Source: Dehalococcoidia bacterium (GTDB taxonomy: Bacteria; Chloroflexota; Dehalococcoidia; UBA2979). Taken from it: a stretch of DNA of 33,694 nt. The DNA is taken from contig SCTU01000075.1 in assembly GCA_004297315.1 (NCBI GenBank), positions 1 through 33,694 on the forward strand, given 5' to 3'. The translations under genes and the position numbers were made by a program. Numbering within the stretch: position 1 is the first letter of the stretch; the number at the start of each line of letters is the position of its first letter. The notes beneath the pieces are model-generated. The model searched no databases. It was not told the origin of the DNA and saw only the letters and a list, made by a program, of their open reading frames with translations. Below, piece after piece: positions 7,921 to 18,352 of this stretch.

Positions 7921-9237
7921 TCAGCCGCCGGAAGTCGAAGATGGCGGCGCCGGACGGGGTGCGCCGAGCGGCACGATCAGCACCAGCGCGGCAATCCAGC
8001 GGCCGATCGCGGAGACGAGCATCGCTGTGCGGATGTCCGAGACCCCCACGACCCAGGTCCCGATTGCGGGGCCGAAGAACGAGGCGGCGAGGATGACCAT
8101 CTGCTGGATCGCCGCGTACCGGGGCAGGTTCGCCGGCGGCGCGTACTCCATCAGCAGGTTGAACGAGAGCACGTTGTGCGCGGCCCAGGCCGCGCCGCCG
8201 GAAACGGAGGGCAGCGCCGCATGCCACCACGTGCGCGGCAGCAGCCAGAGCAGGGGGACGAAGGGCATGGTGCAGAGCAGCGTGCGGAACAACGACGCGC
8301 TCGCCTTCCGGGCGACGAAGAGACCGAGCGCGAACTGGCCGAGGATGGCGCCCCCGGCCTCGATCGAGGCGATCAGGCCGACCTGCCCGGGCTGCGCGTG
8401 GAGGTCGCGGACGAGGTACACCGCAAGGAACGGCCCCACCACCATCGCCGAGGTGTGGAGGAGCAGGGTGGCGGTCAGGTAGCGCACGAACGCGGCGTCC
8501 CGCAGCACGGCGCGTGTGGAACCGGCGGGCCGTTCACGTCTGGGCGCGCGCGGCCGCTCCGGGATGCGCGCGTAGGAATACGTCGAGGCGAGGCCGACCG
8601 CGAAGGCGGCGAGGAACGCGACCTGGAAGCCCTTCGTGCCGCCCACCACGCGGATCGCGACACCCGCGATCGGCGCGGCGACGGCCGCCGCCACCGTGAG
8701 GCTGAGCATCCGCTGCGAGACGCAGAAGGCCCGGCGGTCGATGGGGAAGATGTCGGCGAGCAAGGAGACCCATGACGGGTGACAGGCTGCCCCGGCCAGT
8801 GACTTCACGAACGTGAGCGCTACGAGCGCGTAGACCGCCGTACGCACGTCGTCGAACAGGAGCGGCACGCCGGCCATCGCGAGGATCGCGAGCCTGCCTG
8901 CACCACCCCCTCCGGCGAGCACGACCCACTTTCGCGAGGGCGTGCGCTCGGCGAGGGCAGCGCCCGGCACCAGCGCGAGGATGCCGGCGAGCCCGTTCGC
9001 GATCGCCAGCAGCCCGACCTGGGCGTCCGAGGCTCCGAGGGTGATGGCGTAGATCGAGAGGAACTGGACGACCACCGACTCGGACACCGAGGAGAGGATG
9101 CCGTCCGCGTAGAACCAGCGCTCCTCCACCGTCGACCAGATGCGGCGGCGGTACGAGGAAAGCGAGACCCACGCCGGGACACCCGGCCGCAGGCCGCGGG
9201 GCGTCCGCATCACGGGCCGTCGCGCCGTCCTCGCCAC
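7921..9237 (-). CDS. MFS transporter
   Basis: 438 aa with about 12 hydrophobic segments and a central cytoplasmic loop (RIPERPRAPRRERPAGSTR). The motif-A-like loop between helices 2 and 3 reads AALAERTPSRKWVVLAG. This is a drug:H+ antiporter-style or sugar-like major facilitator of the inner membrane. The start is a GTG preceded by GAGGAGG at a short 4-base spacing (+ strand 9242-9248). It lies 67 bases upstream of the carboxylesterase on the same strand and 140 bases downstream of another MFS gene. The N-terminal 35 residues are unusually Arg-rich and cytosolic. Substrate unknown. Confidence 0.82.
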   Translation of the reverse strand: MARTARRPVMRTPRGLRPGVPAWVSLSSYRRRIWSTVEERWFYADGILSSVSESVVVQFLSIYAITLGASDAQVGLLAIANGLAGILALVPGAALAERTPSRKWVVLAGGGGAGRLAILAMAGVPLLFDDVRTAVYALVALTFVKSLAGAACHPSWVSLLADIFPIDRRAFCVSQRMLSLTVAAAVAAPIAGVAIRVVGGTKGFQVAFLAAFAVGLASTYSYARIPERPRAPRRERPAGSTRAVLRDAAFVRYLTATLLLHTSAMVVGPFLAVYLVRDLHAQPGQVGLIASIEAGGAILGQFALGLFVARKASASLFRTLLCTMPFVPLLWLLPRTWWHAALPSVSGGAAWAAHNVLSFNLLMEYAPPANLPRYAAIQQMVILAASFFGPAIGTWVVGVSDIRTAMLVSAIGRWIAALVLIVPLGAPRPAPPSSTSGG

Positions 9238-9377
9238 ATCGCCTCCTCACAACCTTTCGATAGTGGCAGATAGGCGAGCGCACGTCCTGACCGAAATATG
9301 GTCCGCGGGAAAAAGTAAGGACCCGTTAGCCAGAGGCGACCTGTTACGGCTCACTGAACGGGGCCCAGGAACTGTCG

Positions 9378-10649
9378 CTACGCGCGCCGGATCGCGCGGT
9401 TGAAGACGAAGATCAAGAGGAACATCCCCAGGCAGACGACGAAAAAGCCGAGTTCGGCTGAGCGCACGCCGGCACGGTTGATCATGAAGCCCATCGCCAG
9501 GACACCGAACGGCGTGATGCCGAATCCCATCTGCCACGCAGCCATCCCGCGTCCCTGCATGTCCTGCCGCAGCGCGGTCAGGAAAAGCGTGTTCCCCAGC
9601 GCGAGGCAAAAGCCGTGGATCACGCCCGCGGCGATCAGGACGGCCATCGACTGCCAGAGCTCGCGCGTTTGCGTGAATGCCATCACCAGGAGGGCGTAGG
9701 CGATGAGCCCGCCGAGCGTCAGCGGTCCGCCGTGCCGCAACCGGTCCCCTATGACAGCGAGGCCGAGCAAGCCGAAGATCGACCCAATCCCGATCGCGGA
9801 GACCAGCAGGCCGTACGTACCCGATCCGTGTCCGAGTTCGACCCGGGCGAACAGCGGCATGAACGAGATGTAGGGATAGATCAAGAGCGCGGGCAGCGTG
9901 TTCACCGCTAGTAGCACGCGCGTCTGCGGTTCGCCCATGACGTACTTGAAACCAGCGGCAATATCGCTAAGCGGGTTCCGGGGTTGCCGATAGACCGCGG
10001 GGACCGCGGGCCGGCTCATCATGAGCGTATTGACGCACGCAAGACCTCGCATCGCCGCGACGAAGATGAAGGGCGAGGCCAGCGAGGCCGCCGTGAGGAT
10101 GCCGGCGAGCGACGGGCCGAGGATGCGCGAGATGTTCTGGGCGATGGAGTTCATCGCGATCGCGTTGGGCAGGGTCGCGGGCGTCATGAGGTCGGCGACA
10201 AACGCCTGGCGTGCGGGCTGGCTCATCGCCGTCGTCAGCGCGGTTAGGAGGCTGAACGCGTAGACGTGCCAGACCTGGACATGCCCGCTGAACACGAGGA
10301 CAGCCAGCCCGGCCGCCTGCGCGGTGTCGGCCAGCGTGGCCAGGACGATGACCGTGCGCCTCGGATAGCGGTCCGCCACAATGCCGCCGACGGGCGTGAG
10401 GAGGAGCGAAAGCACGCCGCCAATGAAGGCGACGTTCGCCAGCTGAATGGCGGACTCCGTGAGCACAAAGACGAGCCAACCCAGCGCGATCTGCTGTCCC
10501 CACTGTCCGAAACCAAGCGAGATCGTGCTGAGCGTGAGCAGGCGGAAGTCGCGGTTTCGGAGGGATTCGAAGGCACCCTTTCGCCGCTTCCCCGGGGCCG
10601 GTCCGGCGTGAGGGGTCGCAGAGGACTCGGGCTGGGTCTCGGAGGCCAT
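9378..10649 (-). CDS. MFS exporter (MFS_3/EntS-like), facing the copper operon
   Basis: 423 aa from the ATG at 10649, which has a purine-rich GAAGGG upstream. A longer frame reaches 10727, but its first residues would come from DNA inside the CsoR operator, so I chose the internal ATG. The protein opens with a hydrophilic tail, then FESLRNRDFRLLTLSTISLG, the usual start of MFS_3/DHA3 exporters, and has about 12 membrane segments with motif A as GGIVADRYPRRTVIVL. This class exports siderophores, macrolides or other small molecules. It is divergent from the copper operon across a 121-base gap holding the CsoR-type site, so copper control is possible. Substrate unknown. Confidence 0.82.
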   Translation of the reverse strand: MASETQPESSATPHAGPAPGKRRKGAFESLRNRDFRLLTLSTISLGFGQWGQQIALGWLVFVLTESAIQLANVAFIGGVLSLLLTPVGGIVADRYPRRTVIVLATLADTAQAAGLAVLVFSGHVQVWHVYAFSLLTALTTAMSQPARQAFVADLMTPATLPNAIAMNSIAQNISRILGPSLAGILTAASLASPFIFVAAMRGLACVNTLMMSRPAVPAVYRQPRNPLSDIAAGFKYVMGEPQTRVLLAVNTLPALLIYPYISFMPLFARVELGHGSGTYGLLVSAIGIGSIFGLLGLAVIGDRLRHGGPLTLGGLIAYALLVMAFTQTRELWQSMAVLIAAGVIHGFCLALGNTLFLTALRQDMQGRGMAAWQMGFGITPFGVLAMGFMINRAGVRSAELGFFVVCLGMFLLIFVFNRAIRRA

Positions 10650-10718
10650 TCGCGCACCCTTCTTCGAGGCCCGCAACGATAACGCGCGCGTCCGTCCGGG
10701 GCGCGTGCCGTCCCGGGT

Positions 10719-10749
10719 TTGACCCATACCCCCCGGGTAGGGGTATCAT
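10719..10749 (+). promoter_or_regulatory. Putative promoter of the copper operon
   Basis: TTGACC at 10719-10724 matches a -35 element. TATCAT (10744-10749) or GTATCA (10743-10748) lies 18-19 bases downstream as a -10. The first gene's ATG is at 10771 with AAGGAG just ahead of it. The CsoR-type palindrome fills the spacer and touches the -10, the usual geometry for repression by blocking polymerase. Confidence 0.6.
10726..10746 (+). promoter_or_regulatory. CsoR-type copper operator
   Basis: A 21-bp GC-rich pseudo-palindrome with ends ATACCCC and GGGGTAT around a CC-GGG-TA centre. Its reverse complement closely resembles the known Bacillus CsoR site (ATACCCTACGGGGGGTAT). It lies in the copper promoter and csoR is the second gene of the operon, so autoregulation relieved by Cu(I) is expected. 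Confidence 0.82.
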
Positions 10750-10770
10750 CGCCTCGAAGGAGAGCCGCCA

Positions 10771-11331
10771 ATGCCTCAAATGACCCTCTATGCCCCAGAC
10801 ATCACCTGCGACCATTGCATCGCCACGATCAAAAAGACCGCGACCGGCGTGGGCGGGGTCCAGTTCATCGACGGCGACCCCGAGTCGCGCTCGTTCCGCC
10901 TCGACGTGCCGTCCGGCGCCGCGTTCGACGCCGTTGCGGCGGCGCTCGCGGACGAGGGATACCCGCTCGGTGGCCCGGAGGACGCGCCTACCGGCGGCGG
11001 GATGGCAAGCGCCGTTAACGTCACGCTGATGCCGATGGCCGGGGCGGCGCCGGCGAAGCGCGCCTTCGTCCCGACGTATGCCCCGCAGGCCACTTCGACG
11101 GGCGCCGACGTCGTCTACTCCTGCCCCTGCGGTTCGACCACCGAGGTCTTCCACTACGACCGCTCGCGCGCCGAACAGAAGCCTGAGGCCTGTTGCAACC
11201 ACCAGGTGCTCGTCGCCCCGGACGCCGCCGCGCGCCTGCGCACGCTCGAGGGGTACGAGGTGATCGACGTGCAGCGCGTCACGATGCCGTGGGGACAGCC
11301 GGTGGAGGCCGCGATGGCGGTCCGCCGCTAG
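10771..11331 (+). CDS. Copper-operon protein: HMA domain plus Cys-rich C-terminal domain
   Basis: 186 aa, first gene of the copper operon. Residues 1-70 form a heavy-metal-associated (CopZ-like) fold with the metal site ITCDHC (Cys13, Cys16). A linker (about 70-110) leads to a second domain with two cysteine pairs: CPCG (Cys118, Cys120) and CCNH (Cys141, Cys142, His144). A plain CopZ is about 70 aa and ends after the first domain, so this is an extended protein that could hold a second Cu(I) or a structural Zn. It probably passes Cu(I) to CopA or buffers it. The ATG has AAGGAG upstream; csoR follows after 21 bases. The C-terminal domain is not one I can name. Confidence 0.8.
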   Translation: MPQMTLYAPDITCDHCIATIKKTATGVGGVQFIDGDPESRSFRLDVPSGAAFDAVAAALADEGYPLGGPEDAPTGGGMASAVNVTLMPMAGAAPAKRAFVPTYAPQATSTGADVVYSCPCGSTTEVFHYDRSRAEQKPEACCNHQVLVAPDAAARLRTLEGYEVIDVQRVTMPWGQPVEAAMAVRR

Positions 11332-11352
11332 GCGTCCCGAAGGGAACGTTGC

Positions 11353-11619
11353 ATGGACTCGCACACGCGCGCCGACGTCCTCAAGCGCCTCAACTACATC
11401 GACGGGCATCTCCAGGGCGTCCGCAAAATGATCGAAGAGGACCAGTACTGCGTGGACGTGATGAAGCAGGCGTTCGCCGTCCGCCGCGCCATCGAAAAGT
11501 TGGAGGCGACGATGCTGGACGGGCACCTGCACCACTGCGTGGCGGAGGCCGTCCGCGCCGGCGAGACCGAGCAGGTCTTCGGAGAACTCGTCGAACTGTA
11601 CCGTCTCGCGAACAAGTAG
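11353..11619 (+). CDS. csoR: Copper-sensing repressor CsoR
   Basis: An 88-aa all-helical CsoR/RcnR-family (DUF156) regulator. Copper ligands are Cys33 (QYCVDV), His58 and Cys62 (HLHHC). Their spacing of 25 and 4 residues equals the Cys36-His61-Cys65 set of Mycobacterium tuberculosis CsoR, so Cu(I) sensing is strongly supported over Ni/Co (RcnR) or formaldehyde (FrmR). The Cu-free tetramer should bind the operator upstream of the operon and leave DNA when Cu(I) binds. The ATG is preceded by GAAGGGAACG. copA follows after 13 bases. Confidence 0.92.
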   Translation: MDSHTRADVLKRLNYIDGHLQGVRKMIEEDQYCVDVMKQAFAVRRAIEKLEATMLDGHLHHCVAEAVRAGETEQVFGELVELYRLANK

Positions 11620-11632
11620 CCGAAAGAGTCCC

Positions 11633-14011
<2,379 letters not shown>

Positions 14012-14021
14012 TGGCGGGCGC

Positions 14022-15239
14022 CTAGCCCCCGAGCTGCTCGATCTGCGAGGCCAGTTCGAGGCGGTGCTCGGACTCGGCGGAGGCGGGCTCGGCTGCGGGA
14101 CGTTGCCGCGGCAGCGCGAAGCGAAGGAGCAGCGGCGCGGCCAGCGTTGTGAGCAGCGTCACCGCGATGCTGGCCGTGTACGTGTTGTCGCCGATCACCC
14201 CCGACTGATGGCCCAGCACCGCGATCACGAGGGCGACTTCGCCCCGCGCGATCATCCCCGTGCCGACCGCGAGCGACTCGGCGTGGGTGAAGCGCCCCAG
14301 CCGCGCTCCGCCGTAGCAGCCGACCACCTTCGTCGCCACAGCCACGACCAGCAGCAGGGCGGTGAACACCGGCACCGCGCGCAAGCCCGCGAGGTCGGCG
14401 GACATCCCCGTGGTCACAAAGAAGATGGGGGCGAAGAGCGCGTACCCGATCAGATTGCCGAAGTCCGCCAGGTCTTCCTGCAGGATCGTCCGTCCGAACA
14501 TCACCCCGGCGAGATAGGCGCCCGAGATCGCGGCCAGCCCGCCGATCTGCTGGGCCGCCCACGCGAATGCCAAGACCAGCGCGAGTACTTCGAGGAAGCG
14601 GTGCTCGCGCGTCTCCATGAGGACCAGGCGGACGGCGGCCATCTTCGTGATGAAGTGGCCGGCGATCAGCGCAGCCGGGATGAAGACCGCCAGCCGGACC
14701 AGGTCGCCGGCGCCACCGCCGCCCTCGATGCTGACGACCACGGTCAGGACGACCACCCCGATGATGTCGTCGATCACCGCCGCGCCGAGGATCGCGCTCC
14801 CGATCCGGCTCTGCAGGAAGCCCGCCTCCTTCAGCACGTGGGCGGACACCGTGACGCTCGTCGCGGTCATGATCGTCCCGATGAAGACGGCCTCCGAGGT
14901 GCCGTAACCAAAGGCCATCGCCAGGCCAGCCGCCGCGGCCATCGGCATGGCGACGCCGCCCACCGCCGCCAGCGTGGCGGCGATCCCGACGCGCCGCATC
15001 TCGACAAGGTCAGTCTCGATACCGGCGACGAATAGCAGGAGCACCACGCCGATGCTCGACATGCCCTCGAGCGCGGCGGACGGGTGGATGAGGCCGGTCA
15101 CGCTCGGACCCAGCAGGACGCCGGCGACGAGCACGCCAAACACGCTCGGGAGCCCGAGTCCGGTCGCGATGGAAGAGGTGATCCGGGCCGCCAGCAGGAT
15201 CAGCGCGAGGCTGATCAGGAGTTCGGCGGAGGATTCCAC
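14022..15239 (-). CDS. CPA2-family Na+/H+ (or K+/H+) antiporter
   Basis: 405 aa with 12-13 membrane helices and no C-terminal TrkA/RCK domain, so the membrane core of a KefB/NapA-like exchanger. The ion-binding helix reads AAVIDDIIGVVVL; the Asp-Asp pair is the hallmark of electrogenic CPA2 antiporters, and the TATSVTVSAHVL segment is the crossed discontinuous helix 4. The likely role is Na+ or K+ exchange for H+ for pH and salt balance. Start is GTG with GGAG 5 bases upstream. It converges on copA with a 10-base gap. The lack of a regulatory domain suggests it is not glutathione-gated. Confidence 0.88.
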   Translation of the reverse strand: MESSAELLISLALILLAARITSSIATGLGLPSVFGVLVAGVLLGPSVTGLIHPSAALEGMSSIGVVLLLFVAGIETDLVEMRRVGIAATLAAVGGVAMPMAAAAGLAMAFGYGTSEAVFIGTIMTATSVTVSAHVLKEAGFLQSRIGSAILGAAVIDDIIGVVVLTVVVSIEGGGGAGDLVRLAVFIPAALIAGHFITKMAAVRLVLMETREHRFLEVLALVLAFAWAAQQIGGLAAISGAYLAGVMFGRTILQEDLADFGNLIGYALFAPIFFVTTGMSADLAGLRAVPVFTALLLVVAVATKVVGCYGGARLGRFTHAESLAVGTGMIARGEVALVIAVLGHQSGVIGDNTYTASIAVTLLTTLAAPLLLRFALPRQRPAAEPASAESEHRLELASQIEQLGG

Positions 15240-15333
15240 GAGTGCTCCGGGACGCTAGCCCGGGCCAACTGCTGCCCGAGCGGATTCAGACGGTCGCAGC
15301 AGCCCCAGGCCTGCCGCGATCGCGATCACGGTA

Positions 15334-15420
15334 CTACTGCTGCGCAGAACGCCGGCTGCGGAAGTAGTGGATCGCGGTGCTGACTGCGAAGAGACCGAAG
15401 AAGACGATTCCCGGTGCCAT
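15334..15420 (-). CDS. Putative 28-aa membrane peptide
   Basis: ATG to TAG, 29 codons. The peptide has a hydrophobic N-terminal half (MAPGIVFFGLFAVSTAIHYF) followed by a basic tail (RSRRSAQQ), the pattern of a minimal one-span protein with the tail in the cytosol. It lies between the ammonium-transporter terminator and the antiporter, all on the minus strand, and ends 95 bases before the antiporter start. The ribosome site is weak (GGGAATCTGAG). It might be a small subunit of the antiporter, or chance; no homologue is recognised. Confidence 0.4.
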   Translation of the reverse strand: MAPGIVFFGLFAVSTAIHYFRSRRSAQQ

Positions 15421-15560
15421 CTCAGATTCCCGTCTGCCGGCCTCGTGGGAGAGGTGTCCGACATTCAGGACGTTACGGAGCCCATGTTTCGTGAAGGTGA
15501 CGCCGGAGTCTCAGTCACGTGACGAGTTCATTGCTTCTGCCGCGCCCGCATACACGCGAA

Positions 15561-15586
15561 AGGGGCGAGGCCGCAGCCTCGCCCCT
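15561..15586 (-). terminator. Intrinsic terminator of the ammonium-transporter unit
   Basis: Perfect 11-bp stem AGGGGCGAGGC / GCCTCGCCCCT with a 4-base loop. On the minus strand it is followed by TTTCG, 24 bases after the transporter stop. The T-run is short but the stem is strong. Confidence 0.75.
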
Positions 15587-15610
15587 CTTGGTTCGTGGTT
15601 TGCCTCGAAA

Positions 15611-17797
15611 CTATCGGGCCCCGACGAATTCTCCCGTCATCGCACTGCCGTAACCGGGGATCTCCTGGGGAGGGTACGCGTGCGTGCCCATCTCCGGGAT
15701 GTCCAGACCGGCCATCTCGTCCTCAGGCTTCGAGCGGAAGATGCCCATCGCCTTCAGGACCGAGAAGAGTACGAACGAGGTGCCGAACGACCAGACGATG
15801 ACCGTCACAGCACCCACGAGTTGCGCCACGAGCTGCGCCCCGTCCCCGAAGAAGAGCCCCTTGATCGGGTGCCCCACCACGAGGAAGTCCGGCGCCGTCC
15901 CGTCCGCAAACAGTCCGACACAGAGGATGCCGAAGACGCCGCTCACACCGTGGACGGCGATCGCACCCACGGGGTCGTCGACCTTGAGCACCCGGTCGAT
16001 GAAGCCCATCGCCCAGCACGTCAGGACTCCGGCCATCCCGCCGATCAGGACGGCGAGGATCGGGCTGACGTACCCGGACGGGGCCGTGATCGCCACCAGG
16101 CCGGCCAGAATGCCGTTGATCATGTAACCGGGGTCGTACTTGCCCAGGGTCATCCGCGCGAAGGCCATCGCGGTCACGGAGCCGGCAGCACCTGCCAGCA
16201 TCGTCACCACCGCGACTTCGCCGATACGCAGGTTGCCGCTGCCGGCAGCGCCGAGCGTCGAGCCCGGGTTGAACCCGAACCACCCGAACGCCAGGATGAA
16301 CGTCCCGATCGCCGCCATGTTGATGTTGTGGCCCGGCATCGCGTTCACGCTGCCGTCTCGGTTGTACTTGCCCAGCCGCGGCCCCAGCACCCACGCCGCG
16401 GCGAGTGCGGACCATCCGCCGACGGAGTGCACCACGCCGCTCCCGGCGAAGTCCACATACGGACGGCCGATCACGGAGTCCTTCAACTGGAAGAGCCAGC
16501 CGCCGCCCCACGCCCAGTTGCCGAACATCGGGTAGATGAACCCACCGATGAACACGCCCCAGATGAGGAACGACACCCAGCGCCATCGCTCGGCGACCGC
16601 GCCCGTGAGGATCGTCGCCGCGGTGTCCATGAACACCATCTGGAAGAGGAACAGTACCGCGATGCCGACGTCGAGCACGTTCGGCCCGAGGAAGAAGCCC
16701 TTGTAGCCGAAGAGGCCCCACTTCGTGCCCGCGAGCGTGATCCCGGCTTCCTTGTCGAGCGCGAGCAGGCCCGCACCCAGGTTCGTCGGGCCGGTGAGGC
16801 CAACACCACCGAACTGGATCGCGAAGCCGACCGCCCAGTACGCGAGCATGCCGACGCCGTAGATCATGAAGTTGGTCATCATGACCTGCATCGCGCTCTT
16901 GGCACGGCAGAAGCCGGTCTCCACCATCGCGAAGCCCGCCTGCATGAACATGACGATGTAACCGGTGACCAGCACCCAGACGAAGTTGATCGCCAGGCGG
17001 TTCTGGTTCACGTACGCAGCCAGGTTGTAGGCGAACGGCTCTTTTGTCTGCGCTTCCGCGAACATCTTCGCGGTGGCATCGGCGTCCAGCGCCCCGTCCT
17101 TGTCGAGTACGGCGAGGCTGCCCCCGCCGACTCCGACGCCGGCGAGGTCCTCTGGGGTGCCGACCTTCGTACCGGACACGTCGAGTGCTGGCCCGTCGTC
17201 CGGGCCGTCGGCGAAGGCGGTGTGCGCGCCCAGTCCGAGCAACAACGCGACCGCGACCACCGGCACGATCAGCAGCGCCGGCCGGATCGCCTTGACGGAC
17301 GGCGTGGCGCCCGCGGCCGTCTTCACGGGCCTGAGGTGGCGCGTGAGCGCTGCCGTCACCAGCGGGTACCGCTTGAGGGCCACGCGCACGTCGAAGCGGT
17401 TCGAGGTCGCTGTGCCAATGAGGCGGACGCTCCCCTTGCGTGCTTCGTACCCGCTGAACTCCGCCCAGGGGCGGAACACCACGCGGTTCACCGCGATGCC
17501 GGTGCTCGTCAGGCGATAGCGGACCGGGCGGCTCACGACGGCATACATCGCAAGCATCGCGACGAGTTCAAGTCGCGCATGAACCACACCCGAAAGTGAG
17601 CCCAGCACGAGCAGAACCCCGAGTGAGTAGATGGAGAACTGGTGGTAGCGCAGCCGCTCCGAGAAGGAGAGGTTGAACTCGCGTTCCATTTTCCCCTCGA
17701 CCTTTGCGCCGCGGATGGCGACCACCCGCGAGAGCGCGGTCAGGATGGTGAAGAGCAGCGGCATCAAGAAAAGTGCCGTGGTCAGTTGCGGGGTCAT
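15611..17797 (-). CDS. amt: Ammonium transporter Amt fused to N-terminal membrane/PH-like module
   Basis: 728 aa from the ATG at 17797; a usual Amt is 400-450. Residues 1-90 hold about three membrane segments; 91-155 form a small soluble beta-rich domain (YRLTSTGIAVNRVVF...) like membrane-anchored bacterial PH domains; 172-196 look like a signal peptide ending AHTAFA; Amt proper starts near 265. Amt features: MDTAATILTGAVAER, pore Asp and first His in DFAGSGVVHSVGG, second His in VHGVSG, and the tail EMAGLDIPEMGTHAYP. A GTG at Val158 (17324-17326) sits exactly before the signal peptide and might start a separate Amt. No stop lies between the parts. The TPR gene ends 8 bases upstream. No glnK/glnB is nearby. 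Confidence 0.85.
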   Translation of the reverse strand: MTPQLTTALFLMPLLFTILTALSRVVAIRGAKVEGKMEREFNLSFSERLRYHQFSIYSLGVLLVLGSLSGVVHARLELVAMLAMYAVVSRPVRYRLTSTGIAVNRVVFRPWAEFSGYEARKGSVRLIGTATSNRFDVRVALKRYPLVTAALTRHLRPVKTAAGATPSVKAIRPALLIVPVVAVALLLGLGAHTAFADGPDDGPALDVSGTKVGTPEDLAGVGVGGGSLAVLDKDGALDADATAKMFAEAQTKEPFAYNLAAYVNQNRLAINFVWVLVTGYIVMFMQAGFAMVETGFCRAKSAMQVMMTNFMIYGVGMLAYWAVGFAIQFGGVGLTGPTNLGAGLLALDKEAGITLAGTKWGLFGYKGFFLGPNVLDVGIAVLFLFQMVFMDTAATILTGAVAERWRWVSFLIWGVFIGGFIYPMFGNWAWGGGWLFQLKDSVIGRPYVDFAGSGVVHSVGGWSALAAAWVLGPRLGKYNRDGSVNAMPGHNINMAAIGTFILAFGWFGFNPGSTLGAAGSGNLRIGEVAVVTMLAGAAGSVTAMAFARMTLGKYDPGYMINGILAGLVAITAPSGYVSPILAVLIGGMAGVLTCWAMGFIDRVLKVDDPVGAIAVHGVSGVFGILCVGLFADGTAPDFLVVGHPIKGLFFGDGAQLVAQLVGAVTVIVWSFGTSFVLFSVLKAMGIFRSKPEDEMAGLDIPEMGTHAYPPQEIPGYGSAMTGEFVGAR

Positions 17798-17805
17798 CGG
17801 AAGTC

Positions 17806-18339
17806 CTATCCCAGTGCCGTCGCGACGGCGGGTTCGGCTGGTTGAGTACGGCGCCGCCACGGACGCCAGCCCTTCGGCCACCGCGGCAGCGCGGTCTCGC
17901 GGTAGAAGAGCCCCTTGCTCTTGTCGATGCAGAAGCGCCGCATCTCGAAGGCGGCCCGGTACTCGGGCTCACCGGACGCGTGCTCAAGCGCCGCATTGAG
18001 GTGCGGCACCGATTTGTCGTAGAACCCGAGGCGCGCGAAGTACTCCGCCTGGGCCATCTGGCAGGCGAACTCGCCGGGCGTCTCGGCCAGCGCGCCCTCG
18101 ATCAGGTCCTGCGCCTCGTGCACCCGACCCATCCGGACGTAGGCGACGCCGAGGCTGGCACGGGCTGCCGTCCACGAGGGGTATTCCGCCACCACACGTT
18201 CCAGCAGCGGGATCGCGTCCGTGACCTGCCCGATGACGAGCAGGTGATGGGCGCGCGTCCAGGCCTCCGCAGCCGGTGGCGCCGGGAGATGCGACGACGC
18301 GACGGCGCCACCGCCTGCAACCACTTGCTCTGCAGTCAC
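17806..18339 (-). CDS. TPR-repeat protein upstream of the Amt fusion
   Basis: 177 aa from a GTG at 18339. An ATG-started frame reaches 18441, but the GTG has an ideal AAGGAGG 6 bases upstream and drops an Arg-rich lead. Residues about 30-140 contain three tetratricopeptide-like helical pairs (AWTRAHHLLVIGQVTDAI; ARASLGVAYVRMGRVHEAQ; CQMAQAEYFARLGFYDKS). The tail is Trp/Arg-rich (PRWPKGWRPWRRR). There is no signal peptide, so it is a cytosolic binding scaffold. It sits directly before the Amt fusion on the same strand, stop 8 bases ahead of the ATG, so the two are probably cotranslated. Role unknown; it could bind the N-terminal module of the transporter. Confidence 0.78.
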   Translation of the reverse strand: MTAEQVVAGGGAVASSHLPAPPAAEAWTRAHHLLVIGQVTDAIPLLERVVAEYPSWTAARASLGVAYVRMGRVHEAQDLIEGALAETPGEFACQMAQAEYFARLGFYDKSVPHLNAALEHASGEPEYRAAFEMRRFCIDKSKGLFYRETALPRWPKGWRPWRRRTQPAEPAVATALG

Positions 18340-18345
18340 GGGCAA

Positions 18346-18352
18346 CCTCCTT
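18346..18352 (-). promoter_or_regulatory. Strong ribosome binding site deciding the TPR start
   Basis: Minus-strand AAGGAGG, a perfect anti-16S match, 6 bases before the GTG at 18339. It supports the shorter TPR protein. Confidence 0.75.

Noticed and set aside
9322-9362. CCCGTT / AACGGG inverted repeat between two MFS genes
   Set aside because: Six-base arms with a 29-base loop are expected by chance and have no T-run.
10650-10727. N-terminal extension of the MFS gene
   Set aside because: The added 26 residues are Arg/Gly-rich, unlike the family, and would be encoded partly from the CsoR operator; the ATG at 10649 has a better ribosome site.
15377-17599. 740-codon plus-strand open frame opposite the ammonium transporter
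   Set aside because: Its translation is rich in Arg, His, Asp and Glu with no domain; the minus strand encodes a clear Amt. It is a GC-driven antisense shadow.
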